A DNA stretch of 64,000 nucleotides, taken from positions 21,509 through 85,508 of the forward strand of contig VCJN01001573.1 of the NCBI GenBank assembly GCA_006384855.1, given 5' to 3'. Origin of the DNA: Tetraselmis striata. Lineage: Eukaryota; Chlorophyta; Chlorodendrophyceae; Chlorodendrales; Chlorodendraceae. How positions within the stretch are numbered: position 1 is the first letter of the stretch; every line of letters starts with the position of its first letter. Position numbers and translations under genes: made by a program. The notes under the pieces are model-generated. The model saw nothing but the letters and a program-made list of their open reading frames with translations, searched no databases and was not told where the DNA came from. This document shows, piece by piece, positions 42,180 through 54,229 of the stretch.

Positions 42180-42420
42180 GCCTCCTGCGGGATGCGGGCC
42201 GCTTTTAGGCAGCTTACTGTGTTGATTTTCCAGTACTACTACCTTTTCCTAGTGGGTGGATTTGTTACTGCCCTTTTTGTGATTCACACCAGTAGTGCCT
42301 GATGCGGGATGCGGGATGCGGGCCGCTTTTGGGCGGCTTGCTGTGTTGTTTTTTTGGTACTACTTTTAGCAGTAGGGCTAGTAGGTGGATTTGTTACTGC
42401 CCTTTTGTAATTCGCACCAG
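42180..42420 (+). repeat. Tandem repeat of about 115 bp, two copies
   Basis: Both copies start GCGGGATGCGGGCCGCTTTT and end TAATTC or GATTC followed by ACACCAG/GCACCAG TAGTGCC. Single copies are at 5825-5935 and 46070-46145. Confidence 0.7.
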
Positions 42421-42529
42421 TAGTGCCATTCCGGTGCCCGGAAGTCGGCGCGACTATCTCATATACGGGTACTCGTGTGGATAAAAATTACAAATATTAG
42501 CCGCCAGTATCTCCAGTAGTATAAACGGT

Positions 42530-42790
42530 CAAATCTAGTTTATGGGGTTTTTATCTAAACGTGTTTATGCTGATGGGGTTTCCTCACGGATTTCACTGTC
42601 CTAGTGCGACCCGTACGGTCTGTTAGTGGTATTTACCGGTTATGTAACGGGTACCATCAGTTTCAGTACGGGCTGCCCCATCGCCCGCGAGCCCTGCACT
42701 CCCGGCCGGGGAGCTACTTAGGACAGCAGCCACTAGCAGCTCGTCAGCCATCTTCCAGCTCGTTGCCTTCGGCATCGGCTTGGCGTACTT
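42530..42790 (+). repeat. Direct repeat, copy 1
   Basis: Highly similar to 44690-44920 in the same orientation. Shared landmarks: GTACGGTCTGTTAGTGGT, TTTCAGTACGGG, GCCCTGC..TCCCGGCCGGGG and GCCATCTTCCAGCTCG. The pair brackets about 1.9 kb and could be the ends of one element, but I saw no TG...CA ends. Confidence 0.6.
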
Positions 42791-44189
42791 GTGCGCGTGA
42801 GGGTCACAGAGGTTAAACAAGTCCGCAACACCGAGGTTCATCCACCCGGTAGTGAGTCGTCGCGCCGCGCACATGCGGTACAACATCAGCCAGCGATGAA
42901 CAACCCCTCGGTAATGCGGTTTGCCCTACCCGTGCACACAAGGTCGTTTTCCGTTTTTGCCCTGGCTTTACGGCTAGGACATTTTCGGATAGCGATGCGC
43001 ACGACAAAGACTTGGAGCTGGGAAATCCCCGTTGGGGGGGAAAGGGGTTAAACCTCAACATTCGAAATCGAGTCGCAGTACATGCCTTATTCGGGGCTCC
43101 CGCAGTGGAGCACCCTCTCGGAGTACTCAACTCTTGAGATTAGGTGAGGTGGACGCGCTCAACACCATGGCCGATGCTCTTCACGGTTGTCAACATTCAA
43201 CGACAACTGCGCCTATATTGCAACAATTAAGTCGGCGCGGACGGAGGAAAATGCATGTGTCGTCGGGGCGGCCACTTCCTGTCCCGCAAGACACTTCAAC
43301 CGTCCGCACGTCCTCGCTACAGGGCCTCGTGGCATCCACGGTCGTTACATGCTGTGGTTTTTTCGAAACTACTCGCCTAATTGGCGGGGTGGCGCCGCTC
43401 ACGCGCCGGTGTTTTGAGAGGGCTCGTTGCCCTCGCCCTAATCGTGTTACAGCAATGTTTGCTGTGGTCGCCGTGGGAGGCGTTTGCGCGGCTCATCCTG
43501 GCGCGTCTCCGACGCCTCCTACTGCAACGTCGTCGTCACAAGGACCACAACAACCTGCAGCTCACCGCCGGGGGGCAGCTCTGCTATACCCGGCGTGCTT
43601 GACGTCTCGTGGTGGCCGTAACTACCCGTGTATGTCCCACTCCGGGTTTGGAGCCTTGGCGACCGTCGCTGGTGCAGTAGCAACGGCCACCCCGTCGTAA
43701 CCCTCGCCCCGACATCATTGTCATCGCTATGGCGGGCCGGCGTTGGCCACAAGGGCCTCTACGCCGGCCATCCCGCTCCCGACGTCACGACATCTCATTT
43801 GCGACAACACGAGCTGCCTCCCGGGTGACAGCTCCGCCACCCAACGCGACTTGTGCATTTCGTGGCGAAAACATAAGCCTGCGACTTGTGAGGAGGTCGG
43901 CAACCGTCGCTAGTGCAGCAGCGGCGGCCGCCTCACCGCACTCCGCAAAGCAAAACCCGCGGCGACCGCTTACCGAGTCGGCGGGTCTTCTGCGACGCCG
44001 CCGACAACCGACCCCGACACATACACGTAAGCCGGTACGGCGGCACGACCACACAGTGTCCCACGTGCCCGCGCCCTGAAGCGTTGTGCGTTTCACACGG
44101 GGAGACGACCGTCGCTAGTGATGGCAGCGGCCTTAAACCACTGTCATCGCGCAGGTTTACGTGTCGACCCCTCGTGATGTGCATCGCCA

Positions 44190-44440
44190 ATACAAGTGCA
44201 GAGTTACCATCACGTCGCGAACAAAGTACCATTGCTTCAATTGGTTGTACGCGGCACGCTTGTGCGCCCGTACGTGCGCGCAGCTGTATTCGTCCTACTC
44301 GTGCATGTGCCGTTGCTCTGCTGGGCGTTCGTTGCCAACTTGGCCGCTCCTATTGGCTGGCCTCCTCGTGCCGCGTGCCGCCACGGCGTACCTGGTAGTG
44401 CGGCAAATAATATTGTAGGGTGCCCGCGGGAGACGGCGCC
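44190..44440 (+). repeat. Inverted partner of 59800-60060
   Basis: Read as protein it gives LVVRGTLVRPYVRAAVFVLL. The minus strand of 59850-60000 gives MVVRGTLARSRAQPVLVLPV. These are decayed, opposite-oriented copies of the same element. No function is recognised. Confidence 0.5.
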
Positions 44441-44689
44441 TTCAATCCTGACACGTCCGGCCTGTGTCGTGCCGGCATTCGCGCCGTCAACATATCCCGT
44501 CCGCATATGTTACGCGCATGCGCCTCGATCGAGGGTATTAACCTCTCGGCGCGAGAGCCCTTCTAAGACTCAAGACATCCATCTGCCGCCTTGGTATGGT
44601 CACCTGCCGACTTCCCACGCTCGCAATAGTCGTAAACGAACTGCGTGTAAATTGCCAAATAGGCTCGATTGCATGCTGAAATGATCTAC

Positions 44690-44920
44690 GTGTTTATGGG
44701 GTTTCCTAACGAATTTCACTGTCCTAGTGCGACTTGTACGGTCTGTTAGTGGTTTTAATAACTGTTTAGGTAGCCGGTACCATGCATCGGGTTTCAGTAC
44801 GGGTTGCCCCGTTGCCCGCAAGCCCTGCGCTCCCGGCCGGGGAGCAACTTAGGACAGCCACCAGCAGGTCGTCTGCCATCTTCCAGCTCGCTGCCGTCGG
44901 CAGCGCCCTCCCGTTTCCGC
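44690..44920 (+). repeat. Direct repeat, copy 2
   Basis: Partner of 42530-42790. It is preceded by GTTTATGGGGTTTCCT in both copies. Confidence 0.6.
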
Positions 44921-45276
44921 CTCCGCCCTGCGGGCTCCTCCTCCGACATTCCTCCCCTTCCGCTGAACCTTCCTAGCCATAAATGGCGCTTTTCTGTGTA
45001 CACCAGCCTCCGCAATCTTTTTGGCAAAACCAGACTCGGTTGCAAGTTGAAACGTTGAATAAAACTCCTTTTCCTACCGGTACTACCGCTTTCAACATAC
45101 CTGCAGCATGTGCTGCTGGAGTTAGCGACTACATGAGCTGCAGAAGGCGATATCAGGAAATCACCATAAAAGGTCAATCCGAAAGGTCCTCCTCTACAGC
45201 AAGTGTGAGGTGGAAGCAGTACCTGTAGCGACTGTAGCACAACCCCGTCATTGTTGATCTATACGGCGACGCGCTC

Positions 45277-46089
45277 ATGAACCTCCCGGCGCCTGGAGAC
45301 GCTCACTGGCGTGTACAGCACGACGCTATCGCAGATGCCTTCCGCGATCACTGTGTTCACGACCTAGGTATCGCGGTACGGCGGGAGGTGGATGACTTGT
45401 TCCAGCAGGCAGTGCCTCTCGGCAACACCGTACCCCGGGATGAACTCAAGGACCTAGTGCCGGACGCAGAGCTCTCCCTTCCGGCGTTCAACGTCGTGAC
45501 CGGGAGCTATGATCCCCGGAGCTTGAAGTCCACGCTGCTAGAGTTCAAGACTATGCGGTACGGGGTCAAGTACACTTCAGTGCCCCGGGCCACAGCTGTG
45601 GATCGGTTTGAGCGCTCCCTGTTGGGCGACATACAACGGGGGTTGGCTGCGCGGGACGCGGCGTGGCACAACACAGAGCCCGGACAGAAGGGTCCTCTTC
45701 GAGACATCCTGGATATGTCGGAGTACACGGGCATGGTCTTCGGCACAGTGGGTGAGGTGAGCAAGGGGGTGCACCGCACAGTGCGTGGTATCGCATGCTT
45801 GGCTGCGGACCGGGGTGCCCTCTCATCGCGGGGCACTCGGTGCATCACCCGGGCTCACCAGGAGGCCTTGCTCGCAAGAGATTTCCTCGGGGTCCTGAGC
45901 TTGGTGGCCGCTCGAGAGCGTGCTCGCTGCCTCATCAGACGGCGCAGATTCGTCTGCCATCCCGTTGCTGAAGCTGCACAGCACGTCCGAGGATCACTCA
46001 CACACACACGTGCTCGCGTGGCCCGGACTCTGAACCGTGTGCGCATCACTCATCCATCCCGCCTTATGCGGGATGCGGGCCGCTTTTAG
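45277..46089 (+). CDS. Transposon-type ORF, possible PD-(D/E)XK-like nuclease domain
   Basis: 270 residues starting MNLPAPGDAHWRVQHDAIAD. The stretch LVPDAELSLPAFNVV...TLLEFKTMRYGVKYT places an acidic residue after LVP and an E-x-K on the next strand, the core pattern of PD-(D/E)XK nucleases. Then come AVDRFERSLLGDIQRGLAAR and, near the end of the conserved part, YTGMVFGTVGEVSKGVHRTV. That last segment resembles a domain I know from ORFs of some eukaryotic retroelements, where it follows a D..KT-type core. The nuclease role is inference. The C-terminal third is arginine-rich and runs into the 46070 repeat, so the true end is uncertain. Its neighbours are repeats only. Confidence 0.45.
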   Translation: MNLPAPGDAHWRVQHDAIADAFRDHCVHDLGIAVRREVDDLFQQAVPLGNTVPRDELKDLVPDAELSLPAFNVVTGSYDPRSLKSTLLEFKTMRYGVKYTSVPRATAVDRFERSLLGDIQRGLAARDAAWHNTEPGQKGPLRDILDMSEYTGMVFGTVGEVSKGVHRTVRGIACLAADRGALSSRGTRCITRAHQEALLARDFLGVLSLVAARERARCLIRRRRFVCHPVAEAAQHVRGSLTHTRARVARTLNRVRITHPSRLMRDAGRF

Positions 46090-46429
46090 GCGGCTTGCTG
46101 CGTTGATTTTCTAATTCTGGGGAACTGCCCTTTTTGTAATTCACACCTGTAGCGACTAGCAGGAGAATACGCAGAAGATGCAGAAGATGCATGTGCTGCT
46201 GGAGTGGTACGTCTGAGCAGTAGGAGTTGCAGCGCAGTCGTACCGATGTAACTGATAGTCGTACCCGGGTACCGATGATACAGATAGCCCGGGATACAAA
46301 TCTATAATGAGGTTCTCACTTTTGCTATCTGGTACCCGTGGTGCCATTCTGCGCCCGGAAGTCGCACCTATCTCATACGGGTACTCGTGTAAATAAAATT
46401 ACACATAGTCTCCAGTATCTCCAGTGGTA

Positions 46430-46615
46430 TATTTGGTCAAGGCTAGTTTATGGGGGTTTCCTCCTTTTCCAACCGCCGCTTTCTACCTGCTGCTATCCTG
46501 CATTTGCTGCTGAAGTGGTACGGGTTATTAGTTCACCCGTAGCTGCACCCCTTTTAAGTGCGGCACGAGCAAACATAAAAGCAGCCGTAACAGCTGAGCC
46601 TGCCATCTCTCATCT
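46430..46615 (-). repeat. Dispersed repeat family A, copy 2 (inverted)
   Basis: The reverse complement matches the core of 50620-50790 (GGCAGGCTCAGCTGTTACGG, then CTGCTTTTAT, and a GGAAACCCCC stretch). Confidence 0.55.
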
Positions 46616-48039
46616 TCGACCGGTCAGCCGCGGGGTACATGGGCGGTTGTTCCCGCTGCTCAAGCAAGATGATTGGTGTCTGTCGGTCAAGGAGGAGTAT
46701 ATTTGCATAACCGGTTTTGGGGGCTCACACCGCTGCTCCATACGTGGCCCTCGACGAGTTGCTACCCTACGTGTTGGTTGCTAATCAAGACTTTACTCCG
46801 TACCTCGCGCGTACTCGCAACCACGGCGAGGCATGCCCATCGACAAGGCGTTCCGTTGTCGTTTTGCTTTCCTCCGGATGTTCAATGATGTCGAGTGTGT
46901 ATACACGGTGACCATGGGGTGTTGGGCATTTGGGTTCATCGGTAGTCTTTGGCGACATGATGCGCGACTACGAGCACCGGGTGTTCGAGGCGATATATAC
47001 CATCATCGCCAACGCAACAGCCACAACTCGCGTGCATGCGACACTCGCATGTCGCGGGCGTGGGCATGGGCGTGGTGGCAATCGTGGGCTCGGGCGCGAA
47101 GATGAGAACGATTGATGGCGTGGGGCGCCTTCTGTCGGAGCTGATGGCGCTTTGCGAGGTCAGCTTTTGCGAACCATGGCATCGCAGCGCGACGGGATGA
47201 GCGCCCCTTGTTCGGACCGACTCACCCTCCCCCCCCTACCCTACATACTTTGTTCAGACGTTCCTTGGTGCGGCGCTTGTGAAAGTAACAGCCGAGTACT
47301 CGGCGCATCGCACCGTGCGGCTCAACCATCCGCATGATGGACATGACGGTTCAACAACCCGTCTCCCGTACTACCAGCTCAATACTAGGTCCGCCGGTTG
47401 CTACTCTCCGGGGTTACAACTGGTTCGCAACGACCTTCATTTGTGCGTGTACGTTACTCGCAAGACGCGCGCGATACGAGCGCGACGGGCGCGCGGAACG
47501 GCCCTCCCATCCGAATTTTGCCCCGCAAACACGTACTATGTCTGACCCGTCCATCAGCACTTAAAGTTCGACCACCACCAGCTGCTTAGCGGACACTGCC
47601 GAATATTTTGCCGCGATGACACGGCCCCATGCTAAACGTTCTGTCAAACGTCGCACTTACGTAATTGACGAGCCCGAAGCTCTCGCTCCATTGGCAGCTT
47701 TACTTCGGAACCATCTACATTAGGCTTGAGGCTCGGACGAGCTGATGAGGCAGCGCGCCCTTGACCTACCACTCTCAAGTTCCCTCACTGCTCGATGTCG
47801 TCCAACATCCTCGACTCCATGGGTGTGAGCGCGCATCTCCGACGTCGTCCTAGACTATGTACACCGACCTCAACGTCCTCCATTGAAATAACCGTACTAG
47901 CTGTATTTGCGGTTTATCTATCACAAATTGACGTTTACTTGGCTTGTATGTGACTGTAATCTAGACGCAGATTGGGATACCTTCGTGCGCTCGACCATAA
48001 CCTGGACCAAAGCAATTTCCTCGGACCTTGGGAAATCCG
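46616..48039. other. Degenerate region without a recognised gene
   Basis: Short frames with coding-like stretches (VALDELLPYVLVANQDFTPY near 46740-46800; DYEHRVFEAIYTIIANATAT near 46960-47030) lie in different frames. They end in a glycine/arginine-rich tail (RGRGHGRGGNRG). It looks like a decayed protein gene, family unknown. Confidence 0.3.
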
Positions 48040-49970
48040 ATGCTCAGGGATTTGCTGCCCTGCCTGCTCCACGCCGTGATCCGGCGGTCAAAGGAGGATC
48101 AAACCCATGCGTATCTACAGCCCATTCCGGCTGAGAAGTGGTGAGTAATTTGCCCAAATCCATTGGGGCTTGATGTATAAAATAATTTGCACTCCGCAAA
48201 CTTTTGGGTAAATAAACTAAGGTGATGTCTCTGCACACAATCGTAAATCCAGGACATCCCTTAAGGACCCTCTTCAATGGGAGTCGTCCATGATGAGGAT
48301 TTTCTTTGCTACAACAACGTACACCGCTGCGAACAAACAGCGCCAGCTGAATCCATTTCGGCAAAAAAAACTCTTCTTGAAGTGGCACGCTTGGAGTAGA
48401 AAAATCAAGATCGGCTATTTCAGCAAGCGCGTTCAGGCTGCGCCGTTGACAAAAGATGCCGAGCAATGGAATTTGATTCATCATCAGCGTGATCTCATTT
48501 CAAAGTAAGCCCCCCCCCCCCCCCCCCTCTCTCATGTGTTGTGCTTCAGGCAACCGCAACGCCGACTCGGTCACTAAATAAGTGACGTGTTTTTGTTTAT
48601 AGGCACATCATCATCAAGGATGATTTCGACAATCACAGGGACAACATCAAGCAGCTGATGGCATCCACAGCGAAGCCCATATCTCTTCTCATCGCAGACA
48701 ACAACTACAAGCTCAACTGGGGCCCCTGGGATGTGGCATGGACTTCGGAATTCAAGAACACACTAAACTTGGTGGATCATTGCAACGATGGCCTGCAGAA
48801 TTGCAAGTTCATCTCGTTCCTCACGGACCAGGCGCTTCCCCATGCCATGGCCGCCATCTCCGAGCGCGACATGCAATTCAAGCTGTTCTATTATTGAAGC
48901 AAGAATCGCGGGAACTGTGGTGGCGACCGTTTCACATCCGACGGTGAGATCTTCCTGATGTGTTGGCCACTTGGCCAGCAACTGGACATCTACAAGGATC
49001 CCGCTAAGCCCGCGCGGTACACTACCAACCCCTACTATTGCGCCCGCATACCATCCTCCAACATGTTCCGGCTGGAGTCCTCCGATCTGAGCAAGCCCAC
49101 CAACATCGCGCATCAAAATTAAACCAATTGCACTCATTCGGAGGATCTCGGATTTTGCCACGGAACCGGGAAGTGTCATTGTGGATGTGACTCGTGGCAC
49201 CGGCACTACAACGGTAAGTGATCCATGGCGCTTACATGTCCATATAGTAACATAACTAGAAGTAAACAACCTATTTTTTTTTCCGTAATCAAAGTAGTGT
49301 GGCCGTCGGATAACTTTGTGGCTGTGATTTTTTGCAGCTTGCTTCCTTCGTCAGAATGCAAGACCTTGCTATTATTGGCCGCAAAGCCCGCATTCAAACC
49401 CCCGACTCCGTCATCTTGGTGGAGAAAGACGACACCCAGCACGAAGGTGCCGTGGCGAGGATCAAAGAGTGGTTGGCTCTGAGCAAGGATGACGTCAACG
49501 CGCTTGAGGATCGCAAACTCAGAGCTTTTCCGAGGAAAGCTAGCGGTGATGCTGAGGATGGGGGGGGGGGGGGGGGGGGAGGAGGCGGAGGATGCTCTGG
49601 TGCAAGAACTGGGTTCGCTGGCACAGCTGGGCAATAATATTTCTGCAGGGTTAGGTGATGGCGGCGCCACTGAGGAGGGCGAGCATGCCAAGGCCAATGT
49701 GGACGTCGGCAATCCCGTTGGCGATGATGATGAGGGGGAGGAGGGGGAGAAGGAGGAGCTGGAGGGGGAGGGGGATGGAGGAGGAGGAGGACACCGGCGC
49801 AGACAACACCAGTGGCGAGGAGGATGAAGATGATGAGGAGGAGGAGGAGGAAGAGGATGAGTTCGACGTGGAGGAGGGGGAGGAGGAGGGGGCGACTCCT
49901 CCAAGGAGGCGGATTCGGAGAAGGGAGATGATACTCCCAGTGATGGTGATGATTATCCGTTGGGTGACTA
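48040..49970 (+). pseudogene. Broken DNA methyltransferase of permuted (beta) order
   Basis: Exons inferred: about 48040-48140, 48253-48504, 48603-49213 and 49338-49970. Phases agree at each join (AEK TG|G; K split AA|G; phase 0). Motif-IV position: ISLLIADNNYKLNWGPWDVA, where the usual DPPY reads DNNY. Later KPIALIRRISDFATEPGSVI and VDVTRGTGTTT correspond to motifs X and I (usual D-P-F-x-G-x-G-T-T). The next exon continues with VILVEKDDTQHEGAVARIKE, the SAM-pocket acidic strand. Known role: amino-methylation of adenine or cytosine in DNA. Lesions: in-frame TGA after LFYY (near 48895), a frameshift near 49100, and a run of about 19 G (49561-49579) that breaks the acidic C-terminal tail, which would otherwise end GDDYPLGD. 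The catalytic motif is altered too. The 5' end is uncertain. Confidence 0.65.
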
Positions 49971-50479
49971 AGCCGATACCGCAAGCGGCCTCAGTCATGT
50001 GTGCGTGTAGACACTTGGGCGGCCGCGCATGTCTTCCAATTGAGAGCCGGCCATGAATACATGTGTAACAATGTGTCACCACAATTGGTTTCGGAGCATC
50101 TGCATATTATTCATGTCCTCACTTCATGTTTTGGGCTGCACGACAAACATTATGGTTTCGGAGCTTGTCTACGAGACTTTACTCTTGCAGTGCTTTTGTT
50201 ATCATCCATGTTTTGTTGCATGGTAGCTTTGATCATACATGAAAATAGCAATGACAATGTTGTTTCAAAGAATGACAAAACATTTATATTACATACTTAG
50301 TGAGCCATAAACCACAGCGCCTACTACGTTGGTAATACAGTACCAACTTATCCGGAATCATCATGTTAATGTTAATGATTATTCACACGCAGCAAGCTGG
50401 CCACTTAATTTTAAAAGAGCCGACGGTTTGCTCCCCTGTAAACAAGGTTTTTGATGCCAACATTGCTAAACACCGCAAC

Positions 50480-50800
50480 CGTGCATCCAGTGACCAGCCT
50501 AACAGTTGTTTTGAACCATTGTTGATTGCATACATGGATGGTGAGCCGGTTGTGGTCTTGAAACAACCCGTGAGCTTGCAACAGGTTACGAGACAGCTCA
50601 TCGCGGTGTGTAACACAGCGAAACGGGAAGATGGCAGGCTCAGCTGTTACGGCTGCTTTTATATCTACTCGTGTTGCACCCAAAAGGGCGCAACGACAGG
50701 TGAACTGGTAGCCCATACCACATAGAAGCAACGGTAGCCGGAAAAGCGGTAAGGAAAGGAGGGAACCCCACTAACTAATTTAGATCATACCCGTATCAGT
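50480..50800 (+). repeat. Dispersed repeat family A, copy 3
   Basis: Same orientation and landmark order as 5480-5800: TGTGGTCTTGAAA, TTACGAGACAG, GGCTCAGCTGTTACGG, AAAAGCGGT and GGAGGGAACCCC. Confidence 0.65.
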
Positions 50801-50825
50801 GGGGTAATTGCGCCATGTAAATATT

Positions 50826-50840
50826 TGAGAGAGAGGGAGG

Positions 50841-50875
<35 letters not shown>
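50826..50875 (+). repeat. (GA)n / GGGA microsatellite
   Basis: A GAGA tract with GGGA interruptions, about 50 bases. Confidence 0.9.
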
Positions 50876-50876
<1 letters not shown>

Positions 50877-52920
50877 AGCCTTGCATCGAGCTGTAGGTGG
50901 TTATAGAGCATCACCGCTACCGAATTGGGTAAGCAGCTAAATTCCTATGTGTTGTGTGTACACAACATAGGCACCACAGCCAGTGTCGTGTGGCAGGTAC
51001 TCAGGGGAACACAAAGCCGGTGTGCTGTGCTTGGCAGGCACAGCGCCCTATGAGACAATGGGCAAACTCTGTAAATCTAATTGCCGAACTTGGACGAGCT
51101 CAGTTGTCCACCGCCCGGACCCGCACTCTCCGTGACCCGCCTTCGCCACTACTGTATAACTCCATGTCACGGGTTGGAAGTACATCAGCGCTCGCGCAGG
51201 CCACGAGTGCTCCTCGCTGACATGGCCGTAGCATGAGCCCGGGATCCCCCGCCGCAGCATTGAGATCCGCTCAGGTCTCCCGCGCCAGTGAGGCCATGTT
51301 CGGTGACGTGCGGCGCCGGTGGCCCAGTCTTCATCAGGGCGAGCAAGCTCAAACCCTAGCTGCGGCAGTCGCGTTGTCCGTTTCTCTTACAAAGCACGAA
51401 GTGTGGCAACAAAGCCTTTCGCTTTATCTTCCTCAAGCGTGTTGATAGGAATGTGCCTGGCATGCACGCATTACAGTGTGTGCCCCTCTGCGGGTCGGCA
51501 ACCCCCCGGGCCCTGCAAGCTGGCGACACCCTCGGCGTGACGCGTGCCGTGAAAATTGAAACTGAAACTGGTGCCGTGGACTAGAAAAACCGGATCCCGT
51601 GTGACTGGTGTGCGGCGTGTGTAGAGGCGAGGGCGGCCTTAGGCGTGGCGCCCCTATGGCAGAGTGCCAGCGCGCGGCGCGACGCCCGCTGGCTTTGTCG
51701 GAGGGAGGGGGGCTCGCGAGACGCAGGGCCTTGGAGTGGGTGGATGGGGGCGGGCTGAAATGACAATATTTGGGCCATTACCACGACACACACCTCCCTG
51801 GGCATTATGTAGAGGTTACTGCCCTTCTGCGGAGAGGGCGGGGTGTACGTGGTAGTCTCAGGTACGTTTAGAGGTAGAACAGGGGCGGTGCACAGGGTGA
51901 GTCTATTCACCGGATATTTCTAATTATCTGCCCATACATAGATAGGTCTGTCTACGCGGTGCAGGCAAGACATAATCTCGGCAAAATGTCAACAATGCCC
52001 ACCTCTCCGAGTCTCCGCAAGCCATGTCACTGGTTAATGCCCTCCATGCGTAAAATGCTTGCTCGTTATCGGCAGTCGCACACAATGAGGAATCAGTATT
52101 TTTGCACTTGCTACGCATGCCAGGGACGTATCCACACATGCCGCCGCTATTATTGCGCCCGATTATCCTCTATTGCCGCTACTCGGCATCGCTTCATGGT
52201 GTGCGTCACATTGAATTACACGCAGCAGGCACAAATAAGAGCAGCACATGATTCAAACATCACGATGTCGTGCAGCGCCTGTACGTGCGCCGCTCTGGGA
52301 GTGACCTACTGCACCACGCCCGCAATGAGGCCCAGCGGAATGCGGCTGACCTGGGAGTGCCGTGCGTCCCTGCTGCGGAAGCGCAGGGCAGACATAAAGC
52401 ACAGTCAGCGCCGGGGGCCACCTTGAAGCCCGCGGAGTGTTGGACGCACCCCCTAGAGATACGGGGGGCATCCACAGCTGGTAAGCGCTGTTAGCAGCCA
52501 TTGCGAGAACATCAGGATGCATCCTGCTGCCGATGTCGATACAATCGTCCGCAATGACGCCCGTCTTTCTATCCACACACACGCATTTATGGGTGATGGG
52601 GTGCAGGTGTCTCCCGGCGTGCACTCTTGCGTGTCATGTTGGCTCAAAGGCACCCCTCATGCACAAACTCCCGCAGGCACGAACCCGGCAAGAAAAGGCA
52701 GCATGCAGTGCCTTCACAGCCAGGCCCAGCAAGATGCCGGGCCAGTTCGCCTAATACGCACCTCTACATGGCATCTATAAGAGATGAGACCCCCAAACCC
52801 TGCGCTGGCGCGACAGGGGGCGGTGTCCGGTCGTGGGAGCTTGTCGCCGGTAACTTGCAATCTAACGGATGGCGCAGCGGCCACGTTCGTAAGAGAATGT
52901 CACGGCGCTCGGACTCTGTA
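50876..52920. other. Region without a recognised gene
   Basis: Frames up to about 155 codons exist (for example 51959-52426 plus) but show no motif and conflict between strands. Composition and the many short overlapping frames suggest transposon debris. Confidence 0.35.
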
Positions 52921-52949
52921 GTAATGACGAACACGAGTGAATGAATACA

Positions 52950-53120
52950 GAGATAAACACCTACATGTACATATGAACATAAACATGCACATATACGATA
53001 CACATTCATATACACTATATACACATGTGACAATAGACACATAACATGACATGAACATGACATAAACATCACAAAACATAAACATAAATATAAAACATAA
53101 CATAACACATCATATACGTA

Positions 53121-53160
<40 letters not shown>

Positions 53161-53169
53161 TATACATAG

Positions 53170-53228
<59 letters not shown>

Positions 53229-53229
53229 A

Positions 53230-53287
<58 letters not shown>
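52950..53287 (+). repeat. (ACATAT)n-type microsatellite
   Basis: Near-continuous CATATA/ACATAA units, purest from 53128 to 53287. It gives spurious MYMYMYM frames on the minus strand. Confidence 0.95.
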
Positions 53288-54229
53288 CAGCCAAGAACCA
53301 TGCGGCATGCAGATATTTGAAGCTAGATCAAGATTGATAGCCTACATCAATAGGCGGGAGGGCCAGCAGGGGTCGTACACTCTTATATCACAACAACACC
53401 AATTGTTCTGTGTTGTCTTAACGTGTTTTGACCCCGAAACACAATCACCTTCACTGGCATTGCATTCAATTTGTGTTCGCTGTTGGTAATTAGTGTTTGC
53501 CCCCCTCCCCCGCCTCTGTTTTACATGTAAGCAAGCCTAAAGCACACCACTGCCCACCCGCAACCCACCAGCACCTCCCCGCCATAGCAGAAATGTGTCA
53601 AATAAGTCACTAATGAGCTTTAGGGGACCGTAATAGCACTAAAGCAATACTGAGAGCTCATCAGAAGTTATTTCCGAGGGGGGCCAAAATGAAAGAGGGC
53701 ACCTAAAACAACTAATATAAACTTGCTGGCCATATATAAGGATTTGCAAGAAATAAGCAGAATTGTTGTTATTCAGCAGGCTGACATTATAAGCAGGGCA
53801 ATCCAGGCAGCCAGCAGAAGAGAGATCGCCACGGCATCGGACAGTCCGACAGCGCCAGCTTTCAGAATGTGGGCTGGGTGCTTGGGCAACTACTCATTTC
53901 GGCCCGGCGCCGACTACTATAAAGCACGCAGGGCGGCAGCTTAGAATATGCACGCAAGCCTATTGCCGACCTGTCCATTTTAAGAGTTGGCTGAGCGACA
54001 AGTCGGTCATCTACTGTTCGCGCGCCCTGAGCTACACACGCACCAATAGTGATGAACGTTCTCCGGGAGACCCCTTCACTGTGCTGAGCAGGTCGCGGGC
54101 GCATAGCAAGGAGCCAACAGCCCTCGCGATTTTCCCAGTCAGGGGCGACATGCCGCGGTCTACACCAAGGGGCAAGTCGGCGTGTTCTCCGACACAAAAC
54201 ACAAAGGTGGCGGGGCGGTACCCCCGAGC

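Noticed and set aside
52764..53308. Minus-strand MYMYMYM frames
   Set aside because: Produced by the ACATAT microsatellite, with no real protein features.
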